Source: Echinicola salinicaeni (lineage in GTDB: Bacteria; Bacteroidota; Bacteroidia; Cytophagales; Cyclobacteriaceae). Taken from it: 64,000 bases of DNA. Location of the stretch: contig NZ_JACODZ010000012.1 in NCBI RefSeq assembly GCF_014280965.1, positions 1 to 64,000 of the forward strand, read 5' to 3'. The position numbers and the translations under genes were made by a program. A model generated the notes under the pieces. That model saw only the letters and a list, made by a program, of their open reading frames with translations. It did not search any database and was not told where the DNA came from. Positions 1 through 7,883 of the stretch are shown in pieces (the stretch's first letter is position 1; each line of letters begins with the position of its first letter).

Positions 1-201
1 ATCAAAATATTTTTAAGCCCTGGAAACCAAAACCTTATTCCAAATCAAGCACCTCGAAAACTCTTCCCAAATGCCCCTGTCCGTCCAACAGGATGACAAA
101 GGTAAGAAAGGTTTTCCCCGCTGCAAGGGATTTTACCAAAAATAAAACCCGATTTAGGCTAAAACACTGAAAAGCAACATTAAAAAAATAGAACCAAAAA
201 A

Positions 202-223
202 TAAGCCCCGTTTCCGGGGCTTA
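202..223 (-). terminator. Rho-independent terminator of the DUF1080 operon
   Basis: A perfect 9-bp GC-rich stem (TAAGCCCCG / CGGGGCTTA) encloses a 4-nt loop. On the minus strand it is followed by a T-rich tract, seen as A-runs at 185-201 on the plus strand. It lies 8 bp past the stop of the last DUF1080 gene, so it most simply ends that three-gene transcript. Confidence 0.75.
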
Positions 224-230
224 AATGATA

Positions 231-839
231 TTATAGTTTTCTCAATTTAATATTTCTCCAGGCAACTTTGATACCGCCACCATCATGAATCTGCAAACAA
301 ATTCCTCCTTCTCCTTCTCCAATCTTGGCATCAGAGAAATCAACCATTTCAGTTCCATTCAACCAGCTAATCACTCTATCTCCTTCAACACGGATTTTCA
401 TTTTATTCCATTCACCAAATTTCAAGGCTTTATCTTTTTCCGGATCTGGCTTGATTAACCAGCCTCTACCATATGACTCATAGATTCCGCCAGTTGCATG
501 GCCTGGAGGAGCTACCTCAACCTGCCAGCCTTGCACCTTAGTTCCGTCTACTGTAGAACGGATAAAAACACCACTGTTTCCATCAGCACCTTGCTTAAAT
601 TCCAATTCCAATTCAAAATCTTTGAAATCTTCATTCGTACCCAAATAGCCATATCCTTTATCCGGGCCACTTTCACAGATCAAAAGACCATCCTCTACAT
701 ACCACTTCTCCGTGCCATAAACAGTCCATCCAGATAAATCCTTACCATTGAATAATTTAATTTTCTTAGCTACCACACCAGCAGCTGTTAAAGCCACGAT
801 AATTGGTATAATCAATAAATAACGCTGAATTCTTTTCAT
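231..839 (-). CDS. DUF1080 (3-keto-disaccharide hydrolase-like) exported protein
   Basis: A 202-residue protein that is essentially a single DUF1080 domain, a concanavalin-like beta-sandwich fold. Residues 1-24 form an N-terminal signal or anchor with one hydrophobic segment and no lipobox, so the product is probably periplasmic. Family features are the opening LFNGKDLSGW (about 29-38), the central NSGVFIRS (about 88-95) and the closing WRNIKLRKL. Members of this family are known to cleave 3-keto-glycosides by hydrolysis or lyase chemistry. It is the last gene of an operon, 2 bp after a second DUF1080 gene and downstream of a Gfo/Idh/MocA oxidoreductase, which fits a pathway of oxidation at C3 followed by glycosidic cleavage. 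The substrate cannot be read from sequence. Confidence 0.85.
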   Translation of the reverse strand: MKRIQRYLLIIPIIVALTAAGVVAKKIKLFNGKDLSGWTVYGTEKWYVEDGLLICESGPDKGYGYLGTNEDFKDFELELEFKQGADGNSGVFIRSTVDGTKVQGWQVEVAPPGHATGGIYESYGRGWLIKPDPEKDKALKFGEWNKMKIRVEGDRVISWLNGTEMVDFSDAKIGEGEGGICLQIHDGGGIKVAWRNIKLRKL

Positions 840-841
840 TT

Positions 842-1612
842 TTATAGTTTTCTAATTTTAATGTTCTTATACCATGTTTTAGCACCGTGATCCTGCAAGC
901 CAATAAAACCTGACTTTGCTTCACCATAATCAGGGTAATCTTTCCACTTACCTTCAGACTTTCTTTGCTTCCAGTCATCAGACCAAGGATCAAAAGAAAC
1001 GGTTTTCTTACCATTCAAGAAATACTCAGCCTTATCTTCTGTAAAGACAATTCTAGTTGTATTCCATTCTCCAGCTGGCTTCACCGCACCTTCAAAATCC
1101 GGGGTGTACATACCGTAATCAGCACCTATTGATTGCCACATCTCTAACTTTTGAGGAAATCCAATTTGATCTATCACTTGGTATTCAGGAGCTGTGTAAT
1201 AAGGTGCGTCATGCTTTTCTTCATCCACAATATGATAGAAGATCCCACTATTACCACCCTCGGCAATTTTCCATTCTAATTTTAATTCAAATTCACCAAA
1301 TTCTTCAGCACCATACACCACATCTCCTCCAATATCTCCACCTTTTCCAAGCGCAACGAATAATTCGTCTTCAATTATCCAACCAGCAGGCAGCTCTTCA
1401 GCAGCATAGCCTCTCCAGCCCTCAGCGCTTTTTCCATCAAACAATAACTGCCATCCCTCAGATTTTTCTTCATCCGTAAGGGAATTTACTGCAGCAACTT
1501 CTTCAGTCGCCGCCACTTCTACAACTTCGGTTTCTGTGGAACCTTCTTTTCCACCACCACAAGCAGACATCATCGCTGCTAAGGCAAAAATACTTAGTGT
1601 TTTCTTTTTCAT
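842..1612 (-). CDS. DUF1080 lipoprotein (3-keto-glycoside hydrolase/lyase-like)
   Basis: A 256-residue lipoprotein: hydrophobic signal then the lipobox MSAC with Cys18, a GGG linker and an acidic, low-complexity tether to about residue 45. The DUF1080 domain follows, with LLFDGKSAEGWRGY, then GGNSGIFYH, and ends in WYKNIKIRKL. It is longer than its downstream neighbour and carries an insertion (about residues 130-155, PYYTAPEYQVIDQ) typical of the larger subtype of the family. Two different DUF1080 proteins side by side suggest distinct linkage preferences or sequential steps. It starts 11 bp after the oxidoreductase stop, so the three genes are almost certainly co-transcribed. Enzyme activity is inferred from the family. 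Confidence 0.87.
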   Translation of the reverse strand: MKKKTLSIFALAAMMSACGGGKEGSTETEVVEVAATEEVAAVNSLTDEEKSEGWQLLFDGKSAEGWRGYAAEELPAGWIIEDELFVALGKGGDIGGDVVYGAEEFGEFELKLEWKIAEGGNSGIFYHIVDEEKHDAPYYTAPEYQVIDQIGFPQKLEMWQSIGADYGMYTPDFEGAVKPAGEWNTTRIVFTEDKAEYFLNGKKTVSFDPWSDDWKQRKSEGKWKDYPDYGEAKSGFIGLQDHGAKTWYKNIKIRKL

Positions 1613-1623
1613 ATTTATTGTGT

Positions 1624-2970
1624 TTAAACCAATTTCATATTAACGGGATCCCATTTAATAAATTTATCTTCAAAGAAACTATCATTACAAAGCAGCGCTG
1701 GAGCTGCTGCCCTGAAACCAAAAATCGGATCCTCTACTACCGTGCCACCATTTCTAATTGCTCCAAAGAAATTAGAAAAATGATCATAATGAGCTCCTTT
1801 ATATCCCTTTTCCGCTTTATAAACCATTTCTCTTGGCGGAACTATTTCAGCCCTTTTCTCATCTACATCTCCGTTAAGCTTTGCCTGGGCTGCCAAAAAA
1901 GGATCATCCCCCATGTCATTACTGTTAAGCTTAACCACTACTTCCTCCCATTTTACATCCATGGAACCTTTGGTTCCTACTATTCTAAGATAGGTAGTAC
2001 CACTCGTACCATCCTTGAAGTTACACCTTAATGAAAGATTAAAACCAGGATGTTGCTCTGACTCCGGATAATCGAAAGTCCCCAATAATACATCTGGCAC
2101 TTCACGACCATCCTTCCAATACCTTAATCCTCCCATTGATGAAATCTTGGTTGGACCGAGGGAGTTGGTTATAAAATGTAAACTTGAGAAGAGGTGAACA
2201 AACAAATCTCCTGACATACCCGTACCATAATCCCTATAGTTTCTCCATCTAAAGAATCTTAACGGATCCCAATCTCTCTTTTTGGTATTGGAAACAAACT
2301 TGTCCCAATCTACAGTTGATTCATCTCCATCTTTAGGTACATTATACTGCCAAGCTCCAGCAGCTGAATTTCTAGCCCAGAAGCCTTCTGCATATATTAA
2401 ATCACCAATAACACCAGCAGCCAACAATTCACGGGCCTTTTCATTACCTAAAGATGATAATCCTTGGCTACCAACCATGAATACTTTGCCTGACTTTTTC
2501 CATGCATCAATTACCTCGTGGCCTTCCTCAACAGAATGAACCATAGGTTTTTCACAATATACATGTTTCCCTGCTTTTAGGGCATCCACGCTGATCTGCT
2601 TATGCCAATGATCTGGAGTTCCGATAATAACAGCCTCCACATCTTCTCTCTTTAAAATATCCTTATAATCCATGGTGGTGAAAAGATGATCACCCCATTT
2701 CTTTTTTGCACTGTCCAACCTGCCTTGATAAAGGTCACAAACTGCAACCATTTTTACATTTGGAGTTTCAAGGGCAGTATTCATATCTTGAGTCCCCATA
2801 CCACCTGCACCAATCAACGCAACATTAATTGTTTTTCCTGCAATATCCTCTCCTAGCCTCTTAATCGTATCAAAATTTTTACTTTCCTCGGCAAAAACCA
2901 TAGGTGCCACCGCTGCAGAAGCCCCTGCCAATCCCAGCTTTTTTAGAAAAAACCTTCTATTATTCTTCAT
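1624..2970 (-). CDS. Tat-exported Gfo/Idh/MocA family oxidoreductase
   Basis: A 448-residue NAD(P)-dependent sugar oxidoreductase. The N-terminus has a twin-arginine signal, NRRFFLKKLG (residues 4-13), followed by a short hydrophobic segment, so it is exported folded with its cofactor. The Rossmann motif GAGGMG is at 54-59, and the EKP motif (140-142), which supplies the family's conserved lysine near the nicotinamide, is intact. The C-terminal alpha/beta domain is complete. It is the first gene of an operon with two DUF1080 proteins. Exported members of this family are thought to work with tightly bound cofactor and oxidise or re-reduce C3 of glycosides. It is followed upstream by more than 1.2 kb without a gene, where its promoter must lie. 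Confidence 0.88.
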   Translation of the reverse strand: MKNNRRFFLKKLGLAGASAAVAPMVFAEESKNFDTIKRLGEDIAGKTINVALIGAGGMGTQDMNTALETPNVKMVAVCDLYQGRLDSAKKKWGDHLFTTMDYKDILKREDVEAVIIGTPDHWHKQISVDALKAGKHVYCEKPMVHSVEEGHEVIDAWKKSGKVFMVGSQGLSSLGNEKARELLAAGVIGDLIYAEGFWARNSAAGAWQYNVPKDGDESTVDWDKFVSNTKKRDWDPLRFFRWRNYRDYGTGMSGDLFVHLFSSLHFITNSLGPTKISSMGGLRYWKDGREVPDVLLGTFDYPESEQHPGFNLSLRCNFKDGTSGTTYLRIVGTKGSMDVKWEEVVVKLNSNDMGDDPFLAAQAKLNGDVDEKRAEIVPPREMVYKAEKGYKGAHYDHFSNFFGAIRNGGTVVEDPIFGFRAAAPALLCNDSFFEDKFIKWDPVNMKLV

Positions 2971-3228
2971 GAAACATATTATTTAAAATCTTGAAGCATA
3001 AATATAATATTTTCACATATATAATCGAAGTTTTATTATTTTTTTTATTAATATATCTTTCCAATGGTTACATTCAGTGATAACCATAGGTGTTTTTTTA
3101 AAGAAGTGCTTAGAATTTATGTGGAATTAGCTTCTTATTAAATTAACCGCTGTGTCATTTAATCAAGAATTAATATTTTTTGAAAAATAGCTATAAAATA
3201 AGTTTAATCGCTTAAATGCCTAACATTA

Positions 3229-3390
3229 AATAATCTGTATATCCGCTATTGCACCAATATCTTTTACTCTTCATAATATTCTCTCAAAAAACAGCAGATC
3301 CCACAGAAATGATTAATTAAACCTGTCTACCGCCAGCTAGGGCCGTGGAATCTCCGCCGATGGCGAATAGGCTGTGGGAAATAAAGTTAA
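3229..3390. repeat. Degenerate repeat, copy A
   Basis: It starts with TAATCTGTATATCCGC and ends near GGCTGTGGGAAATAAAGTT. It matches copy B (3869-4042) at both ends and best in a 36-nt core at 3320-3355, where 30 of 36 bases agree by eye. Short inverted arms TCCCACAG (about 3299-3306) and CTGTGGGA (about 3372-3379) bracket the core. Function unknown. Confidence 0.55.
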
Positions 3391-3441
3391 TGGAGTGAAA
3401 ACGGTCCACATTAATGAATGTAACATTTTTAACCTTCCTCC

Positions 3442-3496
3442 TTTAACCCGTATTTAACCCCTGGTTAAGCCGTGTTTATCCCGTGTTTTAGCTGTG
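3442..3496. repeat. Five ~11-nt imperfect tandem repeats
   Basis: Successive units read TTTAACCCGTA, TTTAACCCCTGG, TTAAGCCGTG, TTTATCCCGTG and TTTTAGCTGTG, giving a mean period of 11 nt, close to one DNA turn. Each has a T-rich start and a C/G-rich centre. Found by eye; short and imperfect, so chance is not excluded. Confidence 0.35.
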
Positions 3497-3868
3497 TTTC
3501 TTTTATCAGAAACTTAGGCTAGTCTACACCTTAAGTTCTCAAAAAGAAAGGGAACATACCTTTCAATTTATTATTTACAAGGATCATCAAAATCCATATT
3601 TCCACCATCGCGATAAGTCAATTTTTCCTCAAATATTAAGGAGTCAAATGGATGATCTGATTATTTGAATTATTAGGATTCAGATAAGATATTCTTTCTA
3701 GTAACAGATTTCAATTAACAAAAAGGTTTCGACCCTAACCTGTTCAAATAGTACTGATGGGCTATAATAGATGCATTCTGAAGAAACAGTTAGATTGTAA
3801 ATGCTTGAATTAATCCATTCAAAAGTTAATTTATTTGGCTAACGATACAATTACAGATTTACATATTT

Positions 3869-4042
3869 GATAATCTGTATATCCGCAAAGACACCAGTAG
3901 CTTTTTGTAATTAAGATATTCTTTCAGCAAGAACACAAAAGTCCATAAAAACGATTTTTTATTCCGTGCAAACCTGTCTTCCACCAGGTAGATCTGTGGA
4001 ATCTCCCGATAAATCTGGACAGGCTGTGAGAAACAAGTTTAC
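3869..4042. repeat. Degenerate repeat, copy B
   Basis: Second copy of the element at 3229-3390, offset by 640 bp at the left end and about 652 bp at the right end, so small indels have accumulated. The core at 3971-4006 includes ACCTG...CAGGT, able to form a short hairpin. The inverted arms seen in copy A are weaker here. Confidence 0.55.
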
Positions 4043-4202
4043 TCGTGAAATAACGGATAATCATATTAGATAATCTGAAAAATCCTCCCAACAATACCTC
4101 AACACAATTAATTTTAAAAAAACAAAAAGATCCTAACAGCTCAAACCTGAGATCCTTTTATAATCATAAACTTACAACTAGCTTTTGAAATATCAAATGG
4201 CT

Positions 4203-4970
4203 TTATTTACTTGGTAAAATAGTCTGTTTCAAATCAGCAATCATGGCAGCTATATCTTCCAGTGAAGTTGCTTTGGACTTGTCCTTCGGATTAGGAAAAT
4301 CAGTGCTAATAAATGCCTTAGCCTCCCAAACTTCTTTCACATCCTCCCCTAGAATCTCATAGGGTTTATAAAAATCGTTATCAGAAACCAAGAATAGCTT
4401 ACCATTCTCTTCTAAATAGTTAAAAACTCTTTTATAAACAACTCCTTCCGTGTCAGTGACCAATATATAAGTATTACCACTCTTAATATGTGTAAGTTGT
4501 TCTACATATGCTCCGATAACCACTGTTCCAGAAGGCAAGGGAAGCATACTATCTCCCTTTATCTCAAAAGCCCTATAAGTAATATTCTTGCTCAAATTAG
4601 GTAAATGGAACTGTGGTAATTGTTGCATATACTCAGGATCGGCATATCCATTTAAATAACCGGCAGATGCCTTTTGAGGAACCATGGTAATATTCTCATT
4701 TTCCTCTTGGTCTAGAGATACAGTCAGAATCTTTATTTCCCTTTTCTGGGTGGCCTTCCTGCCTTTCTCCTCAATATCATGGTATAATAATTCATCCAGG
4801 GAAACAGAAAAAATATCACCTATTAGTTTTAAAGTAGCCAGCTTAGGTTCAGACCTTCCATCCTCATAGGCTGAAATCATTGTCCGTTTAATACCCAATT
4901 GATCAGAAAGATTTTCTTGAGTCATCTGCTTTGACTTCCTAAGGTATTTTAAATTTTTCCCTAAAATCAT
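4203..4970 (-). CDS. XRE-family LexA/CI-like repressor with S24 self-cleavage domain
   Basis: A 255-residue repressor. Residues about 6-62 are an XRE helix-turn-helix (MTQENLSDQLGIKRTMISAY). The C-terminal part is a peptidase S24 domain with the catalytic serine in GDSM (Ser141) and lysine in VVYKRV (Lys180), and a probable autocleavage bond Ala103-Gly104 in KASAGY. This is the LexA/lambda CI design, in which DNA damage (RecA filament) or another signal promotes self-cleavage and release of operators. It is the second gene of a two-gene operon with the 85-aa gene upstream (11 bp gap). A perfect palindrome at 5318-5344 upstream of that gene is the natural candidate for its operator. Its target genes beyond itself cannot be seen. 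Confidence 0.87.
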   Translation of the reverse strand: MILGKNLKYLRKSKQMTQENLSDQLGIKRTMISAYEDGRSEPKLATLKLIGDIFSVSLDELLYHDIEEKGRKATQKREIKILTVSLDQEENENITMVPQKASAGYLNGYADPEYMQQLPQFHLPNLSKNITYRAFEIKGDSMLPLPSGTVVIGAYVEQLTHIKSGNTYILVTDTEGVVYKRVFNYLEENGKLFLVSDNDFYKPYEILGEDVKEVWEAKAFISTDFPNPKDKSKATSLEDIAAMIADLKQTILPSK

Positions 4971-4981
4971 TGTCTAATATA

Positions 4982-5239
4982 TTATGCGCTGTAAAGATAA
5001 AAATTATGATCATCCCTCCAGTTACTTTTGAAGGAAAAACGATTCAGGTCCATCCTTGATCTTTCCATCATCTCAATCCTTTCTCTGATCTCCTGGACCA
5101 CATCAGCTACTGCCCTATCACCGCTAACCAACAAATAACCGTATTTTGGATGTACCTCATCATCTACATAAAATTTCACTTGATGATTTCCTGAAGCCAA
5201 TTGTTTGCTTACAATCCTGATTTTTGCTGAAGTTGTCAT
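4982..5239 (-). CDS. Small unknown protein encoded upstream of the S24 repressor
   Basis: I do not recognise this 85-residue protein. It begins MTTSAKIRIVSKQLASGN, has a beta-rich first half (HQVKFYVDDE, YGYLLVSGD) and a long helix (about 45-65, VADVVQEIRERIEMMERSR), then an aromatic C-terminus. There is no signal or membrane segment. It is transcribed with the repressor 11 bp downstream and is the gene nearest the palindromic operator candidate, so it should share the repressor's control. It might modulate the repressor, or be a small damage-response protein; both are guesses. Confidence 0.7.
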   Translation of the reverse strand: MTTSAKIRIVSKQLASGNHQVKFYVDDEVHPKYGYLLVSGDRAVADVVQEIRERIEMMERSRMDLNRFSFKSNWRDDHNFYLYSA

Positions 5240-5317
5240 ATCCTATTGCTTTAATTTACTTTCACTAAAGTAGTATATGTTTATTAAACAAACAACATAC
5301 AGTTATTAATAACAACC

Positions 5318-5344
5318 TTTTCACGACACTAAATGTCGTGAAAA
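5318..5344. promoter_or_regulatory. Palindromic operator candidate for the S24 repressor
   Basis: Two perfect 11-bp arms, TTTTCACGACA and TGTCGTGAAAA, are separated by CTAAA. The site lies 79 bp upstream of the 85-aa gene/repressor operon, in the divergent region before the TonB receptor. Arm length and spacing suit a dimeric repressor. Smaller palindromes flank it: GTTATTAATAAC (5302-5313), GTTTATTAAAC (about 5279-5289) and GAAAATGAGATTTTC. Binding is inferred. Confidence 0.5.
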
Positions 5345-5516
5345 TGAGATTTTCATTTATTCACAGTATTTATGAATGATCCAATGCTTTACACTCTTCC
5401 TCCCCCTACAATATTTAGCCGAAAATCAGTTTATTCTTCCATTAATCTAAAATCCCGATTTAAACCCAACACTATTAGGTCTATATCAGTTGATATACTA
5501 TAAACCAAAGAACCTA

Positions 5517-7844
5517 ATGAACCTATCTAAATCAATTTTTACAATTTTACTTTTTGCAATTACTTTGGCCACACAGGCGCAAGTGAGCCTTAAAGGAAGA
5601 ATTGTGGATCAAAACAGCGAAGAACCATTGCTCTTTGCTCAAGTGGCGCTATTTGAAGCAGGCACGGATAATAACATTACCCATACCCAATCTGATGAAA
5701 ATGGCCACTTCCAGCTGGCAACCGAAAAGGGGAATTATGATGTTAAGATATTCCTAATTGGTTTTGAAGATAAAATTCTGGATGGCTTAGATCTCCAATC
5801 AAACAAGGATTTGGGAGAAATAACGCTTGTATCTGAAAACCAGCAATTAAATGAGGTGGTCGTTAAATCGAGCTCAATCCCCATGCGAACTGATGTAGAA
5901 GGAATCGTCATTACGCCCGAAAACAACTTGGCGAATATTGGTGGCACCTTATTGGACCTTCTTAGAAATACACCTTCGGTAAGTGTATCTGAAGATGGAT
6001 CAATTTCACTCAGGGGAAGCTCCGCCACCAATGTACTCATCAATGGCAGAAACTCCTCTCTGACCAAAAACTTGGACCAAATTCCCGCTAGCGCCATAGA
6101 TCAAGTGAAAATCATCAATAACCCCAACGCAAGATATGATGCAGAAGCAGAGGGCGGTGTGATCAATATCATCCTGAAAAAGGGAGAAAGCATGGGAACA
6201 CACGGAGGAGCTGAAATCACCTATGGAACCAGAAATCGCTTCAATACAGGCGCTAGAATCAACCATACAACTGCCAAACTTAATGTTTACGCAGGCTATA
6301 ATTATCGAAACTGGAAAGGCGTAAGTAACCGGTCTGTTTTCAGGGAAATCTATGAAGACAATGAATTGCTTAATCAAAATACACAATCCAGTAATAAGCG
6401 TATAAACCACAATCTTAATTACGGGGCTGATTATTATTTTGGCAAAAATTCCTTAAGCTATCAAGGGGTTTATTTCACTGGTGATGATTATGATAAAAGA
6501 ACCTTATACTCTGAATTGACTGATAAGCTTTCAGGAGATCCAATATTGGAATACATTAGAAAAAACAATGAATCGGAAGCAGATGATGGCTATGACAATG
6601 CTTTAATCTATGAAAGGACTTTTGAGGATAAAAATAGAGAATTCAAGGTCAGTGTAAATAATTCTTACCAAAACCAGTATAAAACTCAAAATATAGACAT
6701 CTACAGAGACGCTTCAGAAGCCATTCCTGAAAATCTCAATGGGAGACAAATGGCCCTAACAGATGAAAAACGATATACAACAGTGGCTCAAGCTGATTAT
6801 GTTCATCCAATCAACGATAAGGTGAAACTGGAAATGGGACTTAAATCAACTTTTAGAAAATTTGACAATGACTATAAGTTTTATGAGTTCTCAGAAAGTG
6901 AAAATGACTTTGTGGAAAATCCTGATGTGAGTAATCACTTCCTCTACAAGGATAGAATACAGGCAGCCTATTTTATATATGCAAGAAGCTCAGAGAAATT
7001 TGACTATACCCTAGGCACTAGGGCTGAGCATACACATGTAGAGGGATTATTATATAATACAAACGAACTGAATAAGCAGGACTACCTCAACCTCTTTCCT
7101 AGTATTCAAACCTTATATAAACTGGATGATAAAAACTCTTTTAAATTCACCTATAGTCGCCGAATTGATCGACCAACAGCTTGGAGATTAAACCCTTTCC
7201 CAGATATCACCGACTCCCTCAGCGTCCGAAGAGGAAATCCTGACTTAGAACCTGAAATGATTGATTCGTTTGAAATTGGACATATGGTCAATTTCGAAAA
7301 CTCCAGTCTTACTACCAATATGTTCTATAGACACACCAATGGTGTCTTGGATTATATCACTGTCATTGAAGATGGTATTTCATATATGCAGCCTGAGAAC
7401 TTAAATTCTGGAGAAGCTTACGGAATCGAATTTATAGGTATAGCTGATATCACAGAATGGTGGAATGTCAATGGAAGTGTTTCAGCATATTACAGCAAAG
7501 TCGACGGTTCCAATATCGGGGAAGAATTTGTTAGTGATGGTTTTATGCTTGTATCCAAAATCACTACTAGTTTTAAATTGCCCTATGGTTTAAACCTTCA
7601 ACTGGTAGGAGACTATGAATCACCTGAAGTTGAAGCTCAAGGAAGGGATTATGCCCGCTATAGTGTAGATGCCACACTGCTAAAAAATTTCTTTGAGGAA
7701 AAAGGCAGTCTTTCTATGAGTGTTAGGGATATTTTCAACACCTCTAATTTTGGAGGCTACAATCGATCAAATCAGTTTTACCAAGAATTTAGAAACAATT
7801 GGGAAAGTAGGATCTTATTAATCAGTGCCAGGTATAATTTTTAA
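5517..7844 (+). CDS. TonB-dependent outer-membrane receptor (OMP_b-brl_3 type)
   Basis: A 775-residue outer-membrane protein. The frame can be extended to a TTG at 5490, but the ATG at 5517 gives a clean signal peptide ending ATQAQ. Next come a carboxypeptidase-regulatory-like beta domain (about residues 25-105), a TonB plug (about 115-225, with NAVLING-type and GGVINIILKK motifs) and a 22-strand-type barrel ending in the aromatic SARYNF. Barrel proteins of this subgroup lack a SusD partner and their ligand is usually unknown. No transporter or SusD gene is adjacent, so no substrate can be proposed. It is transcribed alone and ends at a strong bidirectional terminator shared with tex. Confidence 0.87.
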   Translation: MNLSKSIFTILLFAITLATQAQVSLKGRIVDQNSEEPLLFAQVALFEAGTDNNITHTQSDENGHFQLATEKGNYDVKIFLIGFEDKILDGLDLQSNKDLGEITLVSENQQLNEVVVKSSSIPMRTDVEGIVITPENNLANIGGTLLDLLRNTPSVSVSEDGSISLRGSSATNVLINGRNSSLTKNLDQIPASAIDQVKIINNPNARYDAEAEGGVINIILKKGESMGTHGGAEITYGTRNRFNTGARINHTTAKLNVYAGYNYRNWKGVSNRSVFREIYEDNELLNQNTQSSNKRINHNLNYGADYYFGKNSLSYQGVYFTGDDYDKRTLYSELTDKLSGDPILEYIRKNNESEADDGYDNALIYERTFEDKNREFKVSVNNSYQNQYKTQNIDIYRDASEAIPENLNGRQMALTDEKRYTTVAQADYVHPINDKVKLEMGLKSTFRKFDNDYKFYEFSESENDFVENPDVSNHFLYKDRIQAAYFIYARSSEKFDYTLGTRAEHTHVEGLLYNTNELNKQDYLNLFPSIQTLYKLDDKNSFKFTYSRRIDRPTAWRLNPFPDITDSLSVRRGNPDLEPEMIDSFEIGHMVNFENSSLTTNMFYRHTNGVLDYITVIEDGISYMQPENLNSGEAYGIEFIGIADITEWWNVNGSVSAYYSKVDGSNIGEEFVSDGFMLVSKITTSFKLPYGLNLQLVGDYESPEVEAQGRDYARYSVDATLLKNFFEEKGSLSMSVRDIFNTSNFGGYNRSNQFYQEFRNNWESRILLISARYNF

Positions 7845-7846
7845 AT

Positions 7847-7878
7847 ATAAAAGCCGGTCATTTTTGACCGGCTTTTAT
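7847..7878. terminator. Bidirectional terminator between the TonB receptor and tex
   Basis: A perfect 14-bp stem (ATAAAAGCCGGTCA / TGACCGGCTTTTAT) with a TTTT loop lies between the two convergent stops. It has T-tracts on both strands, so it can end both transcripts. Confidence 0.88.
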
Positions 7879-7883
7879 TTGTT

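Larger units (their letters stand above)
2971..4202. other. 1.2-kb gene-free region with relic repeats
   Basis: No reading frame here looks like a protein, and the stretch is AT-rich. It contains two degenerate copies of one ~165-bp repeat (3229-3390 and 3869-4042) and a short run of ~11-nt repeats (3442-3496). It must also hold the promoter of the oxidoreductase operon at its left end and the 3' end of the repressor operon at its right end; I do not see a clean TAnnTTTG box for the former. It resembles a decayed insertion or duplicated noncoding element rather than a regulatory island. Confidence 0.6.

Noticed and set aside
1-201. Possible tail of a gene entering from the left (plus frame 1 open to a TGA at 94-96; a minus frame is open too)
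   Set aside because: Both readings are short and neither shows a recognisable motif; which, if either, is coding cannot be decided from 200 bp.
5490-5516. TTG start for the TonB receptor
   Set aside because: The ATG at 5517 begins the signal peptide directly.
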